Source of the DNA: Incurvaria masculella
Taxonomy: Eukaryota; Arthropoda; Insecta; Lepidoptera; Incurvariidae
DNA length: 64,000 nt
Direction of reading: 5' to 3'
Assembly (NCBI GenBank): GCA_946894095.1
Contig: OX335650.1
Location: 1,798,001 to 1,862,000, forward strand
The position numbers and the translations under genes were made by a program. This document shows positions 21,737-32,601 of this stretch, piece by piece (positions within the stretch are counted from its first letter, which is position 1; each line of letters begins with the position of its first letter). A model generated the notes under the pieces. That model made no database searches. It had not been told where the DNA came from and was given only the letters and a program-made list of their open reading frames with translations.

Positions 21737-22218
21737 CGATAATCGACGATCGTGGCATATGGATTTTCATGAAAGATTTTTGAAAGAAGATCGTCAGAAG
21801 CAGGTTGACATAAAATTCGTCTTTTTTTTTCTTGCGACTACCACTAAAAATTATACTATTACCAGTTATACCACTGATACTGAAACTAATAACAAAAAAC
21901 TCCGGGTTTTTTTTCCACCTTTTGATAAAGTTCAGAGCTATCTTCTACATAATTGTGGGTACCCTTGGGATCCGTTCAATATTGAGCTTATTTTAATATA
22001 ATATAGGCCCCATAGGGTAGGGATAGTAACCATTTCGGATTTTAACTTCAGCCCAACTTCTTAATGGACTGTTGAGAACTTTATCGTTCGATTATAATAT
22101 GCTACCTAATAGACAATTTTACACAATAAAGCAACCTTAACATTAAATGGAGTAGGTACTTAAAAATATGCAGGGTAGCTAATACAAAAATTATTGAAAG
22201 GGTCGCAGCATCGCTGAG
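21737..22218. other. No recognisable feature
   Basis: AT-rich; the 80-residue frame at 21759-22001 shows no domain. Confidence 0.4.
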
Positions 22219-22607
22219 TTTTTTTTTATGCGACCTGACATGGATGGCTAATACCACACAACTACCGTTATGATAATAGCCCAATACACCACATTCCTGA
22301 AGGAATTAGGTGCCATACCAGGACCTTCCATTTATGAGCACGGCATTATTGAACTGGATGGAAAACACGGACAATTTTTCATTGCCGCTTCGACCATCGG
22401 TCATTCAATGCGATGGTGCCAATCCAGGGGGGATTAACCCTACCACCTAGTAAGTAAGGAAGGGGACCTACAGTTTTACGTGGAATCCGAACCACGGCCA
22501 GCCACAACGGTTCAAAATGGTCACCCATCCAGAACCTAACCGCGATCAGGGGTGCTTCCCCAGCTTCTCGATTCGCAAGGCATCGCACACTGAGCTAACG
22601 AGGCTGA
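22219..22607 (-). mobile_element. SINE with 5S-like head and tRNA-type tail (chimeric copy)
   Basis: The head (22500-22607, minus strand) starts GCCTCGTTAGCTCAGTGTGC and then carries CGCGGTTAGGTTCTGGATGG and GTGACC, matching the last part of the 5S rRNA internal promoter. The front body has the 5S-class form (CTTACTTACTAGGTGG). The last ~200 bases carry the tRNA-class forms (GCTCATAAATGG, CATGTCAGGTCGCAT). Confidence 0.75.
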
Positions 22608-22874
22608 CGAATAAAACCCAATAATTGGATAAACGGAAAAATGTGTAAATATAAAAATTTAACAAATAGAAAAGTAACTTAAACTATGAATATAGCTATA
22701 TACTCTAAAAATATATAAAACATCTTTGCATTTTTTATAATTCTCGTGAACTTTTAAAAAGCGTTCCTCAAGGTAGATTTCCGGAGCTAGTTCACATGTT
22801 CCGCCATATTTCTGCTAGAAATAATTTTGTCAAATAAAAGAAGATATAAAGATAAGAATTGAAAGCTTCTGCAG
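22608..22874. other. No recognisable feature
   Basis: AT-rich spacer between two 5S-type SINE copies of opposite orientation. Confidence 0.5.
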
Positions 22875-23252
22875 AGCCTCAATGGCCCAGTGGCGCGACA
22901 CTTCGGCGATCGCTCTCCGAAGTTAAGCAACGCTGGGTCCGGCCTGGTCTTGGATGGGTGACCATTAGACCGTTGAGAGAGGCTGGCCGTGGTTCGGATT
23001 CCACGTTAAACTGTAGGTCCCCTTCCTTACTTACTAGGTGGTAGGGTTAATCCCGCCCGGGTTGGTACCATCGCATTGAATGAACGATGGTCGAAGCGGC
23101 AATGAAAATTGTCCGTGTTTTCCATCCAGTTCAATGTAGCCGTGCAATATAAGGAAGGTCCTGGCATGGCACCTAATTCCCGTGTGGTGTGTTGGGCTAA
23201 TACCATGACAGAAGGTGTGGTATTAGCCATCATGTCCAGTCACATAAAAAAA
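22875..23252 (+). mobile_element. 5S-rRNA-headed SINE
   Basis: Positions 22908-22963 read CGATCGCTCTCCGAAGTTAA, GCAACGCTGGGTCCGG and CTTGGATGGGTGACC, the A box, intermediate element and C box of eukaryotic 5S rRNA with few changes. The body and tail (CATGTCCAGTCACAT then A7) are the same as in the tRNA-headed copies apart from class-specific differences. An (AT)n run follows to 23265. Confidence 0.85.
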
Positions 23253-23265
23253 TATATATATATAT

Positions 23266-23790
23266 TTAAAATTGTGAAATTACATATGTACAATTGGGAA
23301 ACAAATTGTATTACAATAAGTAATTAGATAAGTTGGTCTACTTGTATACTAGTAGAAATTAACTAGAAACATATTGAAATGAGTTTCATTATGAAAATCG
23401 CCTTTCAGGAAAATCATCTTCTTTCCATAATGAAAACATCCTTTCATGAAAATGAATCTCCCTTCGCGCAAGCTCTAAGAATGTATACGAATAACAAGTG
23501 CGTCAGTGCGATAGTTTGCGCAAGTACCTTCATTAGGAAAGTTGAGCTCTCACAACCCGACCCGAAGTCAGGGAAAACGCTGAAATATTCTCCACGGGAA
23601 ATAGCTGGAGGCTATTGGAGCGTGGACATGTAAATAGTTCGGAGTACGAAGCAGCTAGAAACAAAATAGTAATATGGAAACTAGGAAAGTTATGGAATTT
23701 CGTGAATTGAAACCTGATGAAAATTGTTCTCCTGATGCCATAATATAAATTGCTAATTACAAAATACTTAGGTAATTTCGTACATTACAC
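23266..23790. other. No recognisable feature
   Basis: AT-rich; nothing matched elsewhere in the window. A short imperfect repetition of TTTCA(T/G)GAAAATGA-type blocks occurs at 23385-23455. Confidence 0.4.
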
Positions 23791-24325
23791 TAGCCGGCTT
23801 TCCCGCTCAACCCCCAATACAAACGTGGAAAAAAGATCATGCGCATATTTCTTGTGATAGATCCAAAATTATACTCCAAACAGCTTTATTTGATCGAACT
23901 AGAAGTCTGTTGTCCATTGGCATTTAAAAATAGTGTTTGGGCTCTAAGTTATAAGGTCCGAAAGTTTGAATTTTTCACGCATTTTATACAACAACTTTGG
24001 AAGTGGATTACTCAACGACTGAATAAAAACATCTTAAAAAGGTTAGTCATCAGACCTAGCTTGTTTCATCAAGATTTATAATCAATTTGATTTTTGACTA
24101 CAGCGGTCGTGATTGACTTTTAGCTTAAGTCGTTCCGTAATTAAAATGTTCGTAAATCTTACCAAATCAAACACTTTGCTCATTTTCTGCTTTGTGGACA
24201 TGTTGCATCCTCCTCATCACGGAACCTGTCTTTGTCTTTGAAACAGGTAAGGTCCAAGAGCGCAATGGCACGGTTTTGTACCGTGCCCGCGAATGAGTTA
24301 ATCCCGCCGGGAAGGGTCACCTTAA
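23791..24325. mobile_element. TTAA-family MITE, copy 1
   Basis: It is alignable over its length with 55615-56164: GCATATTTCTTGTGATAGAT, AAGTTATAAGGTCCGAAAGT and CCCGCGAATGAGTTAATCCC occur in the same order. The right end has CACC then TTAA at 24322-24325; the left TTAA is mutated. No coding capacity. Confidence 0.7.
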
Positions 24326-24604
24326 ATGTGTATGTTGTGTTTATGAAAACATTTTAATAATAATGTGTATCAACAGTGAAAGTCTTAATAAATACTCGGT
24401 TGCTTGATGTTCATTATGACACTGGTTTCGAAGTCATAATATAACCTGCGCACAGACAATTTACTGCATAAGGTTGCATTCAGGTATAATCAAGAGATCA
24501 TTTCAAATACGTAGGATAAATATTAGGTATTTTTTAAACACTATGCACGTGATATATTTTTTACCTAGATCGATATAAAATAACGACGAAAATAATAAAA
24601 AAAT

Positions 24605-24711
24605 AAGGGGGGCCAAACAAAAAACCTTATTTTTTTTGTGTTAAATCTTGAACTATTGTACGGAACCCTTTGTGTACGTGTCCGACTCCCACTTGGCCGG
24701 TGTTCACAGTA
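24605..24711 (-). repeat. Fragment of the (GACG)n repeat family, CCGGCCAAG end
   Basis: The end reads, on the plus strand, TGTACGGAACCCTTTGTGTA then GTCCGACTCCCACTTGGCCG, which is the family's left end inverted. The (GACG)n part is missing. Confidence 0.65.
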
Positions 24712-25024
24712 TCTTTAACACATCTATGAAACCCGTTCCCCAAATTATGTAGGGTTAATTTACATTTCCAATATGTGGATAAACTGAACGACATTTCAAT
24801 TTTACCAACGAGATCCCAAATACCGGCAAGTTCGGATAATACTCGCACAGTAGGCAAAATATCCTCGCCATCCTTGCGAGTTTATAACTTTGAAACTGCT
24901 GTTGAGTTACCCAAGATTAAACTTGCCTCAGTATTTGCTAAGTATTTGTCGGTTGGCATTTCAGTGTTATTTATATTCGTGGGTATAGAAAAGCACAGAA
25001 AAATCATAAGTTATAATTACTTTA

Positions 25025-25255
25025 TACAGGATGGTAACGGAGTTATGGTCCAAACGTTAACCACGTGTTCCTTGGCATATTTGGAACAAAAAAGGTAGAT
25101 AATTTTTTTTTTGTACGACTGAAAAAAAAATCGTTATCCCCATACATTTTTGTAAATGCCTACACACAAAAAAAAAATTATCTACCTTTTTTGCTCCAAA
25201 TATGCCAAGGAACACGTGGTTAACGTTTGGAACATAACTCCGTTAACAACCTGTA
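25025..25255. mobile_element. Foldback element with about 88-bp arms
   Basis: The left arm 25025-25112 and right arm 25169-25255 are inverted copies with few mismatches (TACAGGATGGTAACGGAGTT on the left; AACGTTTGGAACATAACTCC on the right). The loop is T-rich. Part of the terminal sequence recurs at 11258-11310. Confidence 0.8.
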
Positions 25256-25581
25256 TGATTTTCTGATCGAAGGATCCGTTCATGCAAAAAAGATCTTAGG
25301 TCAGGATCAAATAAAACGGCTCATTTGAGTGTGTTTGGCTTTTTCGTTTAGTTTTGCATTCAGCCATGAAGGTAAACTTGAAAAATCTACACTTTTCTTC
25401 TTCGTCAGGCAATGGTCTAAAGAGCCAAGAAGAGTACTCACTTGCACCTAGTACAAAATGCGGTTACTCGTTAGCAGATCATAAAAAGAGAGCAGATCAT
25501 TAGCATAAGATCATAAATATTACGTAAGGTTCAGTCAGTTTTAGACAGTTTTTGAAACGGGAGTATATAATTCTTTGTGTA
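25256..25581. other. No recognisable feature
   Basis: No ORF or repeat found. The pair AGCAGATCATAAA / AGCAGATCATTAG at 25475-25505 is a short local repeat. Confidence 0.4.
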
Positions 25582-25957
25582 TTTTTTTGCAACGTGCCAT
25601 GAATGGCCAAAGGCATTCCCGAAGGAATTAGGTGCCATGCCAGGACCTTCCCTTTTTGGGCACGGCTACATTGAAATCGATGGAAAACACGGACAATTTG
25701 TCATTGCCACTTCGACCATCTTTTCATCAAATGCGATGGTACTAACCCGGGCGGGCTTAAACCCTACTACCTGGTAGGGGAAGGGAACCTACAGTTTTAC
25801 ATGGACTATGAGCCATGAACCAGCTCGCATTCGTGACGAAATGCATTTATCCAACTCAGAATCTGAAAGAAAGCGGTGCATGGACGGGGCGAGCATTTGA
25901 ACCCAGACATCTGGTATGCTAGGCAAGTCCCCGCGCCACTAGGCTACGAGCCACTTA
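25582..25957 (-). mobile_element. tRNA-headed SINE with internal deletion near the tail
   Basis: The head GTGGCTCGTAGCCTAGTGGC is at the right end and the body is complete. About 40 bases before the tail are missing, so AATGGCCA joins directly to AAGGCATTCCC on the plus strand. Confidence 0.8.
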
Positions 25958-26253
25958 AACGGTGTAATATTAAAGTCACAGTAGCAAACATACAAACAGA
26001 AAAAAATAATTTCCCGGAAAGTAACATTAATCTGAATCTTCGATCGCATAATATTATGGCGGTTGCCCCAAGACAACAATTGATTAAGGGACGGATAGGT
26101 TACATTAGATGGCGTCCGCATCAGGGGACCGACATCTTGACAAATACACTGTTGTACTAATAGTTCTGCGTGCATTAATAAGTCTGGCATCTTAAGTCAT
26201 GTTACGGTAAATCAAATAAATGCGTCTTTTATTCACTATTCGTGATGTTTTTT

Positions 26254-26417
26254 TTGGACATGGATGGCTAATATCACACCTACACTCTCGTGACATTAGC
26301 TCCAAACAAACCATCACATACTACGACCTTCCTATTTGGCACGGTTGCATTGAACTGGAAAACTAGGACAATTTTCATGGCCGCTTCGACCATCATTCAC
26401 AGTGCCACGATCCCATA
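26254..26417 (-). mobile_element. SINE 3' part, diverged
   Basis: It starts with a T-run and GGACATGGATGGCTAATATC, then runs as far as TCGACCATCATTCA. The head half is missing. GGACATGG is the 5S-class form of the tail. Confidence 0.65.
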
Positions 26418-26879
26418 ATATTTAGATCTTGTAATCATATTTGGTAAATAAAACTTTTTTAAACCCCCATCTGACATAACTGTGAATTAAAATGGTTGTC
26501 TTGGAATGAAGACACTGATTTCAAATGTGATCAGAAAATCAGATTTTAAATGAGAACAGTAACTTCAAGCAGAACGTTTTAGGAACAATCTTGAAAATAT
26601 ATCGGTAATAACCGCCACGTTAACATGTGGTTATTATTATTAGTAATCCTTTTTTATAAATACGAAAAGGTGCCCCTATAGAATTTACATAAATAGTTAG
26701 ACGAGATAAGTTTTGAAATTAACACCTGATATAAATGTTCAAATTAATAAAGGGCCTTAAATTATATATGAAAATCAATCTAATCGTAGCCTGAGTATTC
26801 ATATTTCTTAGTAGTCATCGAAATTACCGATATCGACACTAAAATTCCTACCAATAATCGTATCATCGTATAATCAAAA
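26418..26879. other. No recognisable feature
   Basis: AT-rich; TTAATAAAGGGCCTTAAATT at 26745 resembles the arm of the small element at 17992-18112. Confidence 0.4.
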
Positions 26880-27400
26880 TGTTTTTATTTCAGCGAGTTT
26901 ATAGGTAGAAAAGTCCGTCATGCTATAGAAATAGTCAATTACATTATTACATTTTAAACAAATTCACAGCAAAAATATAAAAAGCAATAAAATGATAAAA
27001 TGAAATCATTAAAAATACATTAAGAATATAAATTCAGTCTACACACACGTCTATACTTTACAATCTAACGATCCACCAATAAAACAATACTAATAATAAT
27101 AGGAATAACAACCACAACAACAATGAAAACAATAGAAATTGATAAAAAAGCGATGCATTTAGGCAATTGTCATTTCAAAATATTCTTGCAAGGAATATGT
27201 AACATTTTGGGTTAAAAAAAATTTCATTCTTTTTTTGAACTTAACTGATGCCAAAGACCTGATTGCTGGAGAAATATGATCATACATCTTTACTTTTGTC
27301 AAATCTCCATGTCTATCAGCTTAACGTAATCAATTGTAGGGTAATAATAGCGAGTTGGAATCTTTGGCTCTAGTGCTATATGTGTGTTTATGTGAAGCAA
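26880..27400 (-). mobile_element. LINE 3' fragment with ORF2 C-terminus
   Basis: On the minus strand, from about 27305 to 27163, one frame encodes MYDHISPAIRSLASVKFKKR, then YSLQEYFEMTIA and a stop. This matches the usual LINE C-terminal pattern (a P..IR.L...KFK..LK..L segment, then YS..EY). Farther upstream HTYSTRAKDS is recognisable in another frame. The 3' UTR runs to a GAAATAAAAAC end at about 26880. Confidence 0.65.
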
Positions 27401-27534
27401 TGGAAAACTCGTCAAGATGTGTGTGTACATAGGTTAAACATTCAACCAATATAATCGTAGTTACGGTTAAATTAAAAAGTAGTTGGCTCGAGACCTCTCA
27501 CTACAGCAACCATTAGTCCGAGGCGGGAAATCTA

Positions 27535-27630
27535 TTTCGTTCTCCCGCCCGTTTTTCGTGTCGCGGCGGCGGAGGCGGCGGCGGCTGCCAGGAGCAGGGC
27601 GGGCAGGCGGCTGGGCGGCGGCTGGGCGGA
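27535..27630. repeat. GC-rich (GGC)n-like block
   Basis: CGCGGCGGCGGAGGCGGCGG and CGGGCAGGCGGCTGGGCGGC form a strongly G-rich tract that ends at the start of the truncated SINE. No splice or promoter evidence. It could be a GC-rich genomic insertion site or part of an unrecognised element. Confidence 0.45.
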
Positions 27631-27993
27631 CCGATCGCTCTCCGAAGTTAAGCAACGCTGGGTCCGGTCTGGTCTTGGATGGGTGACCATTCGACCGTTG
27701 AGAGAGGCTGGCCGTGGTTCGGATTCCACGTTAAGCTGTAGGTCCCCTTCCTTACTTACTAGGTGGTAGGGTTTATCCCGCCCGGGTTGGTACCATCGCA
27801 TTGGATGAACGATGGTCGAAGCGGCAATGAAAATTGTCCGTGTTTTCCATCCAGTTCAATGTAGCCGTGCAATATAAGGAAGGTCCTGGCATGGCACCTA
27901 GTTCCCATGTGGTGTGTTGGGCTAATACCATGACAGAACTTGTGGTATTAGCCATCCATGTCCAGTCATATAAAAAAAAAAATAAAAAAAAAA
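27631..27993 (+). mobile_element. 5S-rRNA-headed SINE, head truncated
   Basis: It begins at CCGATCGCTCTCCGAAGTTA, inside the 5S-derived part. It is otherwise nearly identical to 22875-23252 and ends in an A-rich tail. The two are the youngest-looking members of the 5S class here. Confidence 0.85.
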
Positions 27994-28555
27994 CGGATCA
28001 TGAATATTTTCTTTGAATGATTCGGTGTGAAACCTTTTTCTAAATTTGCACATAAAGAACTAGGGTAAGGTTTTATTTTAAATGTATTGAAACATATATT
28101 TGCAGGATTAATAATTTTTTCATACGGTTAATTCGTCGACATAAATTATTCTTCTTTAAAGATGTGAAGGGAATCTGTGACCACGGTGAAAATTACTCCA
28201 TTCGACACGAAATGTATCTTTATTTTTTCTTTAAATTGTTCGCTTGAGTGAGTCGTTAGCCTATCCATTCCCCATAGAACGTGCGATAACTGTTTCCATG
28301 CTCTTATTGTTTCGGTAGGTTAAAAAATATTAGATTCTAAAATATATTTTCGAAATCTACGTCTGTATTTTTTATATATACCATTTAGAAAAAAATAGGA
28401 AAATATTGGTTAATAAACATTGAAAAACAGTTGTCTTTTCTTACGTTCATTTATAAGATACGGACTCAAGAGATATTTTTTTTATATTCAAGTTTGGGGC
28501 AGGTCTTAGGGGCAGGGAAACAGGGTCTGGAAGACGATTACGATAGTTTAATGGC
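27994..28555. other. No recognisable feature
   Basis: AT-rich, no supported feature. Confidence 0.45.
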
Positions 28556-28660
28556 AGTCGCTGTGCAAAAGTGTGCCTTGGCCAATGGACGAAGAATTAC
28601 TTAAGATTTTCAATCCTTAGATTTCCGGTGACCTCACGACAGCCTAAGTCCCTCTTGGAC
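28556..28660. repeat. Repeat shared with 36365-36450
   Basis: GGCCAATGGACGAAGAATTA, ATTTTCAATCCTTAGATTTC and GACAGCCTAA align in order with the second locus. Identity is moderate. The family is not known to me. Confidence 0.5.
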
Positions 28661-29348
28661 AAGTAATCTGGTCATGAGCTAAGAAATTAACTTTTTCAAG
28701 AAATCTGTATAATCTAATGGAGACGAAAAACAACGCTTCGTCTCAAACACGAAAAACAACACTGTATACTAAAAACATTTCAATAATGGATGAACTTATT
28801 TCGTATATTTTCGGCTCAAAAATAAACATATTCTTGATATGTCTGGCTCACTTGACATCTCCAGAGAATATAAGTTCTCGGTTGATATATTATTCGTTGA
28901 GATGTTTACTATATTATTAATGTTACGAAATTTCAGAAAGTAGCTTCCAAGAGCGTGGCGTCTCAATACGTAAAATAGAGGAATATACTTATTTTCGGCA
29001 GTAAACTGTCAAGATTCGTTTTGATAAGCTCCTACCCGCTATATCTACATTGTTATAATATTTTTTTAACTGATGAAATGGTTGTTTGGTCTCGATATAC
29101 ATTCGAAACATGATTCGATAACATGTTAAAACCGCCGCTCGAACACCTCGAACGCCGACTTCCTCTCAACTCAATACTGAGATTGCTGCTGAGATGTGCT
29201 CACTACACCAACTAGATGCGAGCACAGCAACAATAATTCGCACAATAGGTTCACTAGAATAATTATGATGCCTAAGTGAACCGGTTCAGCATAATAATTT
29301 GACAATAATTAGTAATAACATTGCGTTAAAAAACTGTGTGCATCACCG
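28661..29348. other. No recognisable feature
   Basis: Nothing supported; the short open frame at 28717-28920 lacks features. Confidence 0.4.
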
Positions 29349-29488
29349 ATGTACGGACGTTTTCTCTGAAACTGGAATACTGAATTTGAAATCTCATTCT
29401 GTCATATTGACGTCAACCATAGAGTAAAAGGGACTCATAAATTCTTTATCTTTTAAGTTTTCACGTTTGATCGTTAACGTCCGTACAT
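29349..29488. repeat. Possible small MITE with 13-bp perfect terminal repeats
   Basis: ATGTACGGACGTT at 29349-29361 and its exact complement at 29476-29488. A 140-bp unit without coding capacity. No target duplication recognised. Confidence 0.4.
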
Positions 29489-29919
29489 TGAAGCATATAA
29501 ATCAGTATTTTAAAACCATACGAAAATGTGTTCGTCTGGCCATTCTTCTAAATTAATAATCTTTATATTTATCTAAATTACTGGCGAAAAAGTGATTCTA
29601 TCGTATAACAGTTACTGACAAACTTGCTTTGAATCTATACGAGATACAATTCCATTTGTGTTTAGTGTGTAGTGGACTTAGACAAAGTCGGCCTAACTTA
29701 CCAGTCTTTAGTACGGATTATAATAACTTAAAATTACCGCCATCTATTATAAACATAGATAAAGTAGGCCTTGCGTCGATTAGAAATTGATTTTTTACTC
29801 AATTAATCATCTGAATACCTCAGTAATTTTTATAGAACTGGACATGAACGGGAAAATTTATTCCGGTTATCATAATATTCCGCCCATCACACAAAATTCC
29901 CTAAAAAACTAGAGATAAC
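29489..29919. other. No recognisable feature
   Basis: AT-rich spacer. Confidence 0.45.
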
Positions 29920-30193
29920 AGCCCAGGACCTTGTTCTTTACAGCTACAATAAAATGAATGGAATACACGGAAATATTTGAATTGCTTCTTCATTCAATGC
30001 CCTATGGCACCAACCCAGAAGGTTTAATCCTACCATCTAGTAAGTACCTAAAGTTGTAAACGGATTCCGAACACGAGTGAGCATGTAAGCTCGTTATTCC
30101 GAAACAATAATTGTCCCGCATTCTCAATGGAATTAGAATGTTTAATGCTCCCAATATGTAATCCTAGAGTCCCTGTTTCGAATCCTGTATCAG
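29920..30193. repeat. SINE body remnant joined to a plus-strand tRNA-like sequence (copy 1)
   Basis: 29920-30080 is a diverged minus-strand SINE body (CAACCCAGAAGGTTTAATCC, CTACCATCTAGTAAGTACC). It is followed at 30118-30193 by CTCAATGGAATTAGAATG..AATCCTAGAG..TTTCGAATCCTG, which has the spacing of a tRNA with A and B boxes on the plus strand. The whole arrangement is repeated at 30722-30892. Confidence 0.5.
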
Positions 30194-30536
30194 ATAAATA
30201 TCCACACTAAACACTTATCTGCTCAATTTCAATGCTTCTATGTTGATGTACACTATACACACTTCGAACATGCACGTACACTGAATACATTCCACTATGC
30301 AACTATACAATACAATAAACTTTAATAATTAACTATACAATAAACGGATCTATCTAAAAATCACGAGTTCACAAAGGCTAGGCAAAAAAAAACTTAGCAA
30401 TGACATTTTACGTATTCACATTCAGATTCTTAAACAATGTATGTTTTAGTTTGTTCTATACATTGTTATTATTTATATTAGAAGTGCGCAGTGTTATGCA
30501 ACACGACAATGCGCAAAGGAAGATATTGAAGCTTTC

Positions 30537-30632
30537 AGTAAGAACTAGATTTGACTGGAACCGTAGCGATGAACTTTATATTTTTTTACAGTAAGAACTA
30601 GATTTGACTGGAACCGTAGCGATGAACTTCAT
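30537..30632. repeat. 42-bp direct duplication, period 53
   Basis: AGTAAGAACTAGATTTGACT and GGAACCGTAGCGATGAACTT occur at 30537 and again at 30590, nearly identical. This is a recent local duplication. Confidence 0.8.
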
Positions 30633-30721
30633 AATATTTAACGCTTGCATAAGAAGTGCATAAAAATATTTTTAAATATATTATCAAGACTTGCACTTCG
30701 CAAAAGAGTTTTAAATCAATG

Positions 30722-30892
30722 ACGGAGGGTTTAGCCCTATCATCTAGTATGTACCTAAACTTGGAAATAAATTCCGAACACGGTATGTAAGCTCGTTATT
30801 CCGAAACAAGAATTGTCCTGCATTCTCAATGGAATCAGAGTGTTCAATGCTGCGAATATGTAATCCTAAGGTTGCCGGTTCGAATCCTAAAT
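30722..30892. repeat. SINE remnant plus tRNA-like sequence (copy 2)
   Basis: The second copy of the 29995-30193 arrangement. Here the tRNA-like end is better kept: CTCAATGGAATCAGAGTGTT, then CCTAAGGTTGCCGGTTCGAA and TCC. The B box GGTTCGAATCC is intact. It resembles a eukaryotic tRNA with an A box near CTCAATGG, perhaps tRNA-Arg; identity not established. Confidence 0.5.
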
Positions 30893-31600
30893 ATATTTTT
30901 AAAATAAGGAGCTTAAATAGATTTTATTTATTATATTCGTTATTTATGTATTACATAAAAAAAAATTAAAAAAATCGAGAATTTCTACACTATATCTCAT
31001 TAATCTATGGCTCAACAGCGAAAAGTCGCAAGTTCGATGTCTGCTATAGATTATTCTCCTCACCTGAAAATGTCCCCTACCTGGAATTTAAACGGAAAGT
31101 TTGAAACAAAATGTAACCATTCCTGAAAAGGTTAACCAATGCAAAGTTAAATTGCCAACAGCATTAAAACAGCACTAAAAGTGCGAGCGTCATTAATTAC
31201 ACATGTAATTTTCCATGAGAACTTTAATTTTATTTGCATTTTTCCCCCCCGCAATAAAGAAAATGAAAGTTGATAAAATTCCGCGGAGCGCCGTCGACAT
31301 CTTTACAGTTTCATTATGATAATTTTATGAAGGCTTAACAAATTTAATCGCTGTTGGAATAGCCCGTTCGGTGTGCAACGCGAATATTTATTGCTGTTAT
31401 AATGTTAAAGAAAATATATAATGGGCCTTTTTTGGATGATTCAACCCTTTCAACATTGGAATGGAACCGTGACACGGTCATTCAACATTGTTCATCATGG
31501 TTGCCCGGGTCATGGAAAGAATTATAACTTTGATGCAAAAGTTGTAGGATTCAGGGTTTATTATATTTTAATTTTTCAATCATAAAAATAGATACAAAAC
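30893..31600. other. Unassigned AT-rich sequence
   Basis: The stretch 31190-31400 includes TTCATTATGATAATTTTATG and TTAATCGCTG and is not matched elsewhere in the window. It might be conserved non-coding DNA, but that cannot be tested here. Confidence 0.3.
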
Positions 31601-31665
31601 ATTAACCAGATAATCTTTTTGTAAAATATGACCATTCTGAGTGCACTGGATAATAAATAAACAGC
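31600..31665 (+). mobile_element. LINE 3'-end fragment
   Basis: GTAAAATATGACCATTCTGA and GTGCACTGGATAATAAATAA resemble the last 70 bases of the LINE at 305-2308 (GCTAAAATATGACAAATCCG, AGTGCAGTG..). Confidence 0.5.
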
Positions 31666-31698
31666 GTTCTAACAGAATACACCGTTACATACTGAACA

Positions 31699-31789
31699 GT
31701 GCCAACCCAAGCGAGATTGACCCATATACCTAACAATAAAGGGTGGGGACCTTTATTCTTTTACGTGGAATCCGAACCATAAACGACGA
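31699..31789 (-). mobile_element. SINE body fragment, diverged
   Basis: GTGCCAACCCAAGCGAGATT and TTTTACGTGGAATCCGAACC match the middle of the 5S-class body. Confidence 0.55.
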
Positions 31790-32063
31790 TTATTTAGCCA
31801 GCAAGAGGCACCGTCAGGGCCACTTCGTTGCCTCAGAGTTACGTCTGAAAGCCCGGCTCATCGAACGGTAACTGGCGGGCGTCGGCTGCGAAGATTGTAG
31901 ACGTGGATAGGTTCGGGCTGCCTCGTATATGCGGGTAGGTTGTCATTGTGATGCACAAAAGACATGGAGGGCCAAGTGCACACATAACTAACGGTGTCAG
32001 CTGGTGCCACTGTGACTTGTGTGTCTTTCGGTGTGTGAGCAATTAGTGAAGACCAAGACGAAT

Positions 32064-32127
32064 AGAGTCTAACACTGTCGTCCCTGTTGAAGTTTAGAGT
32101 CTAACACTGTCGTCCCTGTTGAAGTTT
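32064..32127. repeat. Perfect 32-bp tandem duplication
   Basis: AGAGTCTAACACTGTCGTCC plus CTGTTGAAGTTT occurs twice head to tail without mismatch. Confidence 0.9.
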
Positions 32128-32153
32128 GCATGTCTGGAGATTTACAACGGGAA

Positions 32154-32181
32154 CCTAACCTAACCTAACCAAACCTAACCT
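32154..32181. repeat. Interstitial telomere-like repeat (CCTAA)n
   Basis: AACCTAACCTAACCTAACC followed by one variant unit (AAACC) and CTAACC. The unit is the complement of the insect telomere repeat TTAGG. Confidence 0.75.
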
Positions 32182-32601
32182 TTCAAAAGATTATGCACAG
32201 CGACGGTGTAAATCTGGGAACATAAGTATGTTACTCCTTTTTCTCAAGATGACATGGTCGCTTCTTTCTTTGCAACAAGAATCCAATAAGTCGACATTTT
32301 TTCAAACGAATCCCGAAATTCGTGCGCCGATAAGCCATGCTTTGCTAGCAGGTGTGCGACTCAATTTGTGCGTGATTCGCACGCAAGCAACGCAAGGCTC
32401 CTTATATTACTACCGTGGAATATTTCGACCGTGCAGACATTTTGTATTTGACGTATTTTGGCGGTCCAGCAGCCAGAGCCATCTGTTGACACGCTGACAT
32501 GTATCTATTTCTTGTGTTGGCATGTTAAAACTAGCAGCTTTATATACATAGAGTGCGCTACAGTCGCTGCAATATCTTCTGTGGTGTTGATCTGTGCTTA
32601 C

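Noticed and set aside
22875..23252. Genuine 5S rRNA gene or pseudogene
   Set aside because: Only the internal promoter part is 5S-like. It continues into the shared SINE body and A-tail, so it is a SINE head.
30400..30594. Frame containing MQHDNAQRKILK, like the second catalytic Asp of mariner
   Set aside because: Only a few residues match and no other mariner block is found around it. Too short to support.
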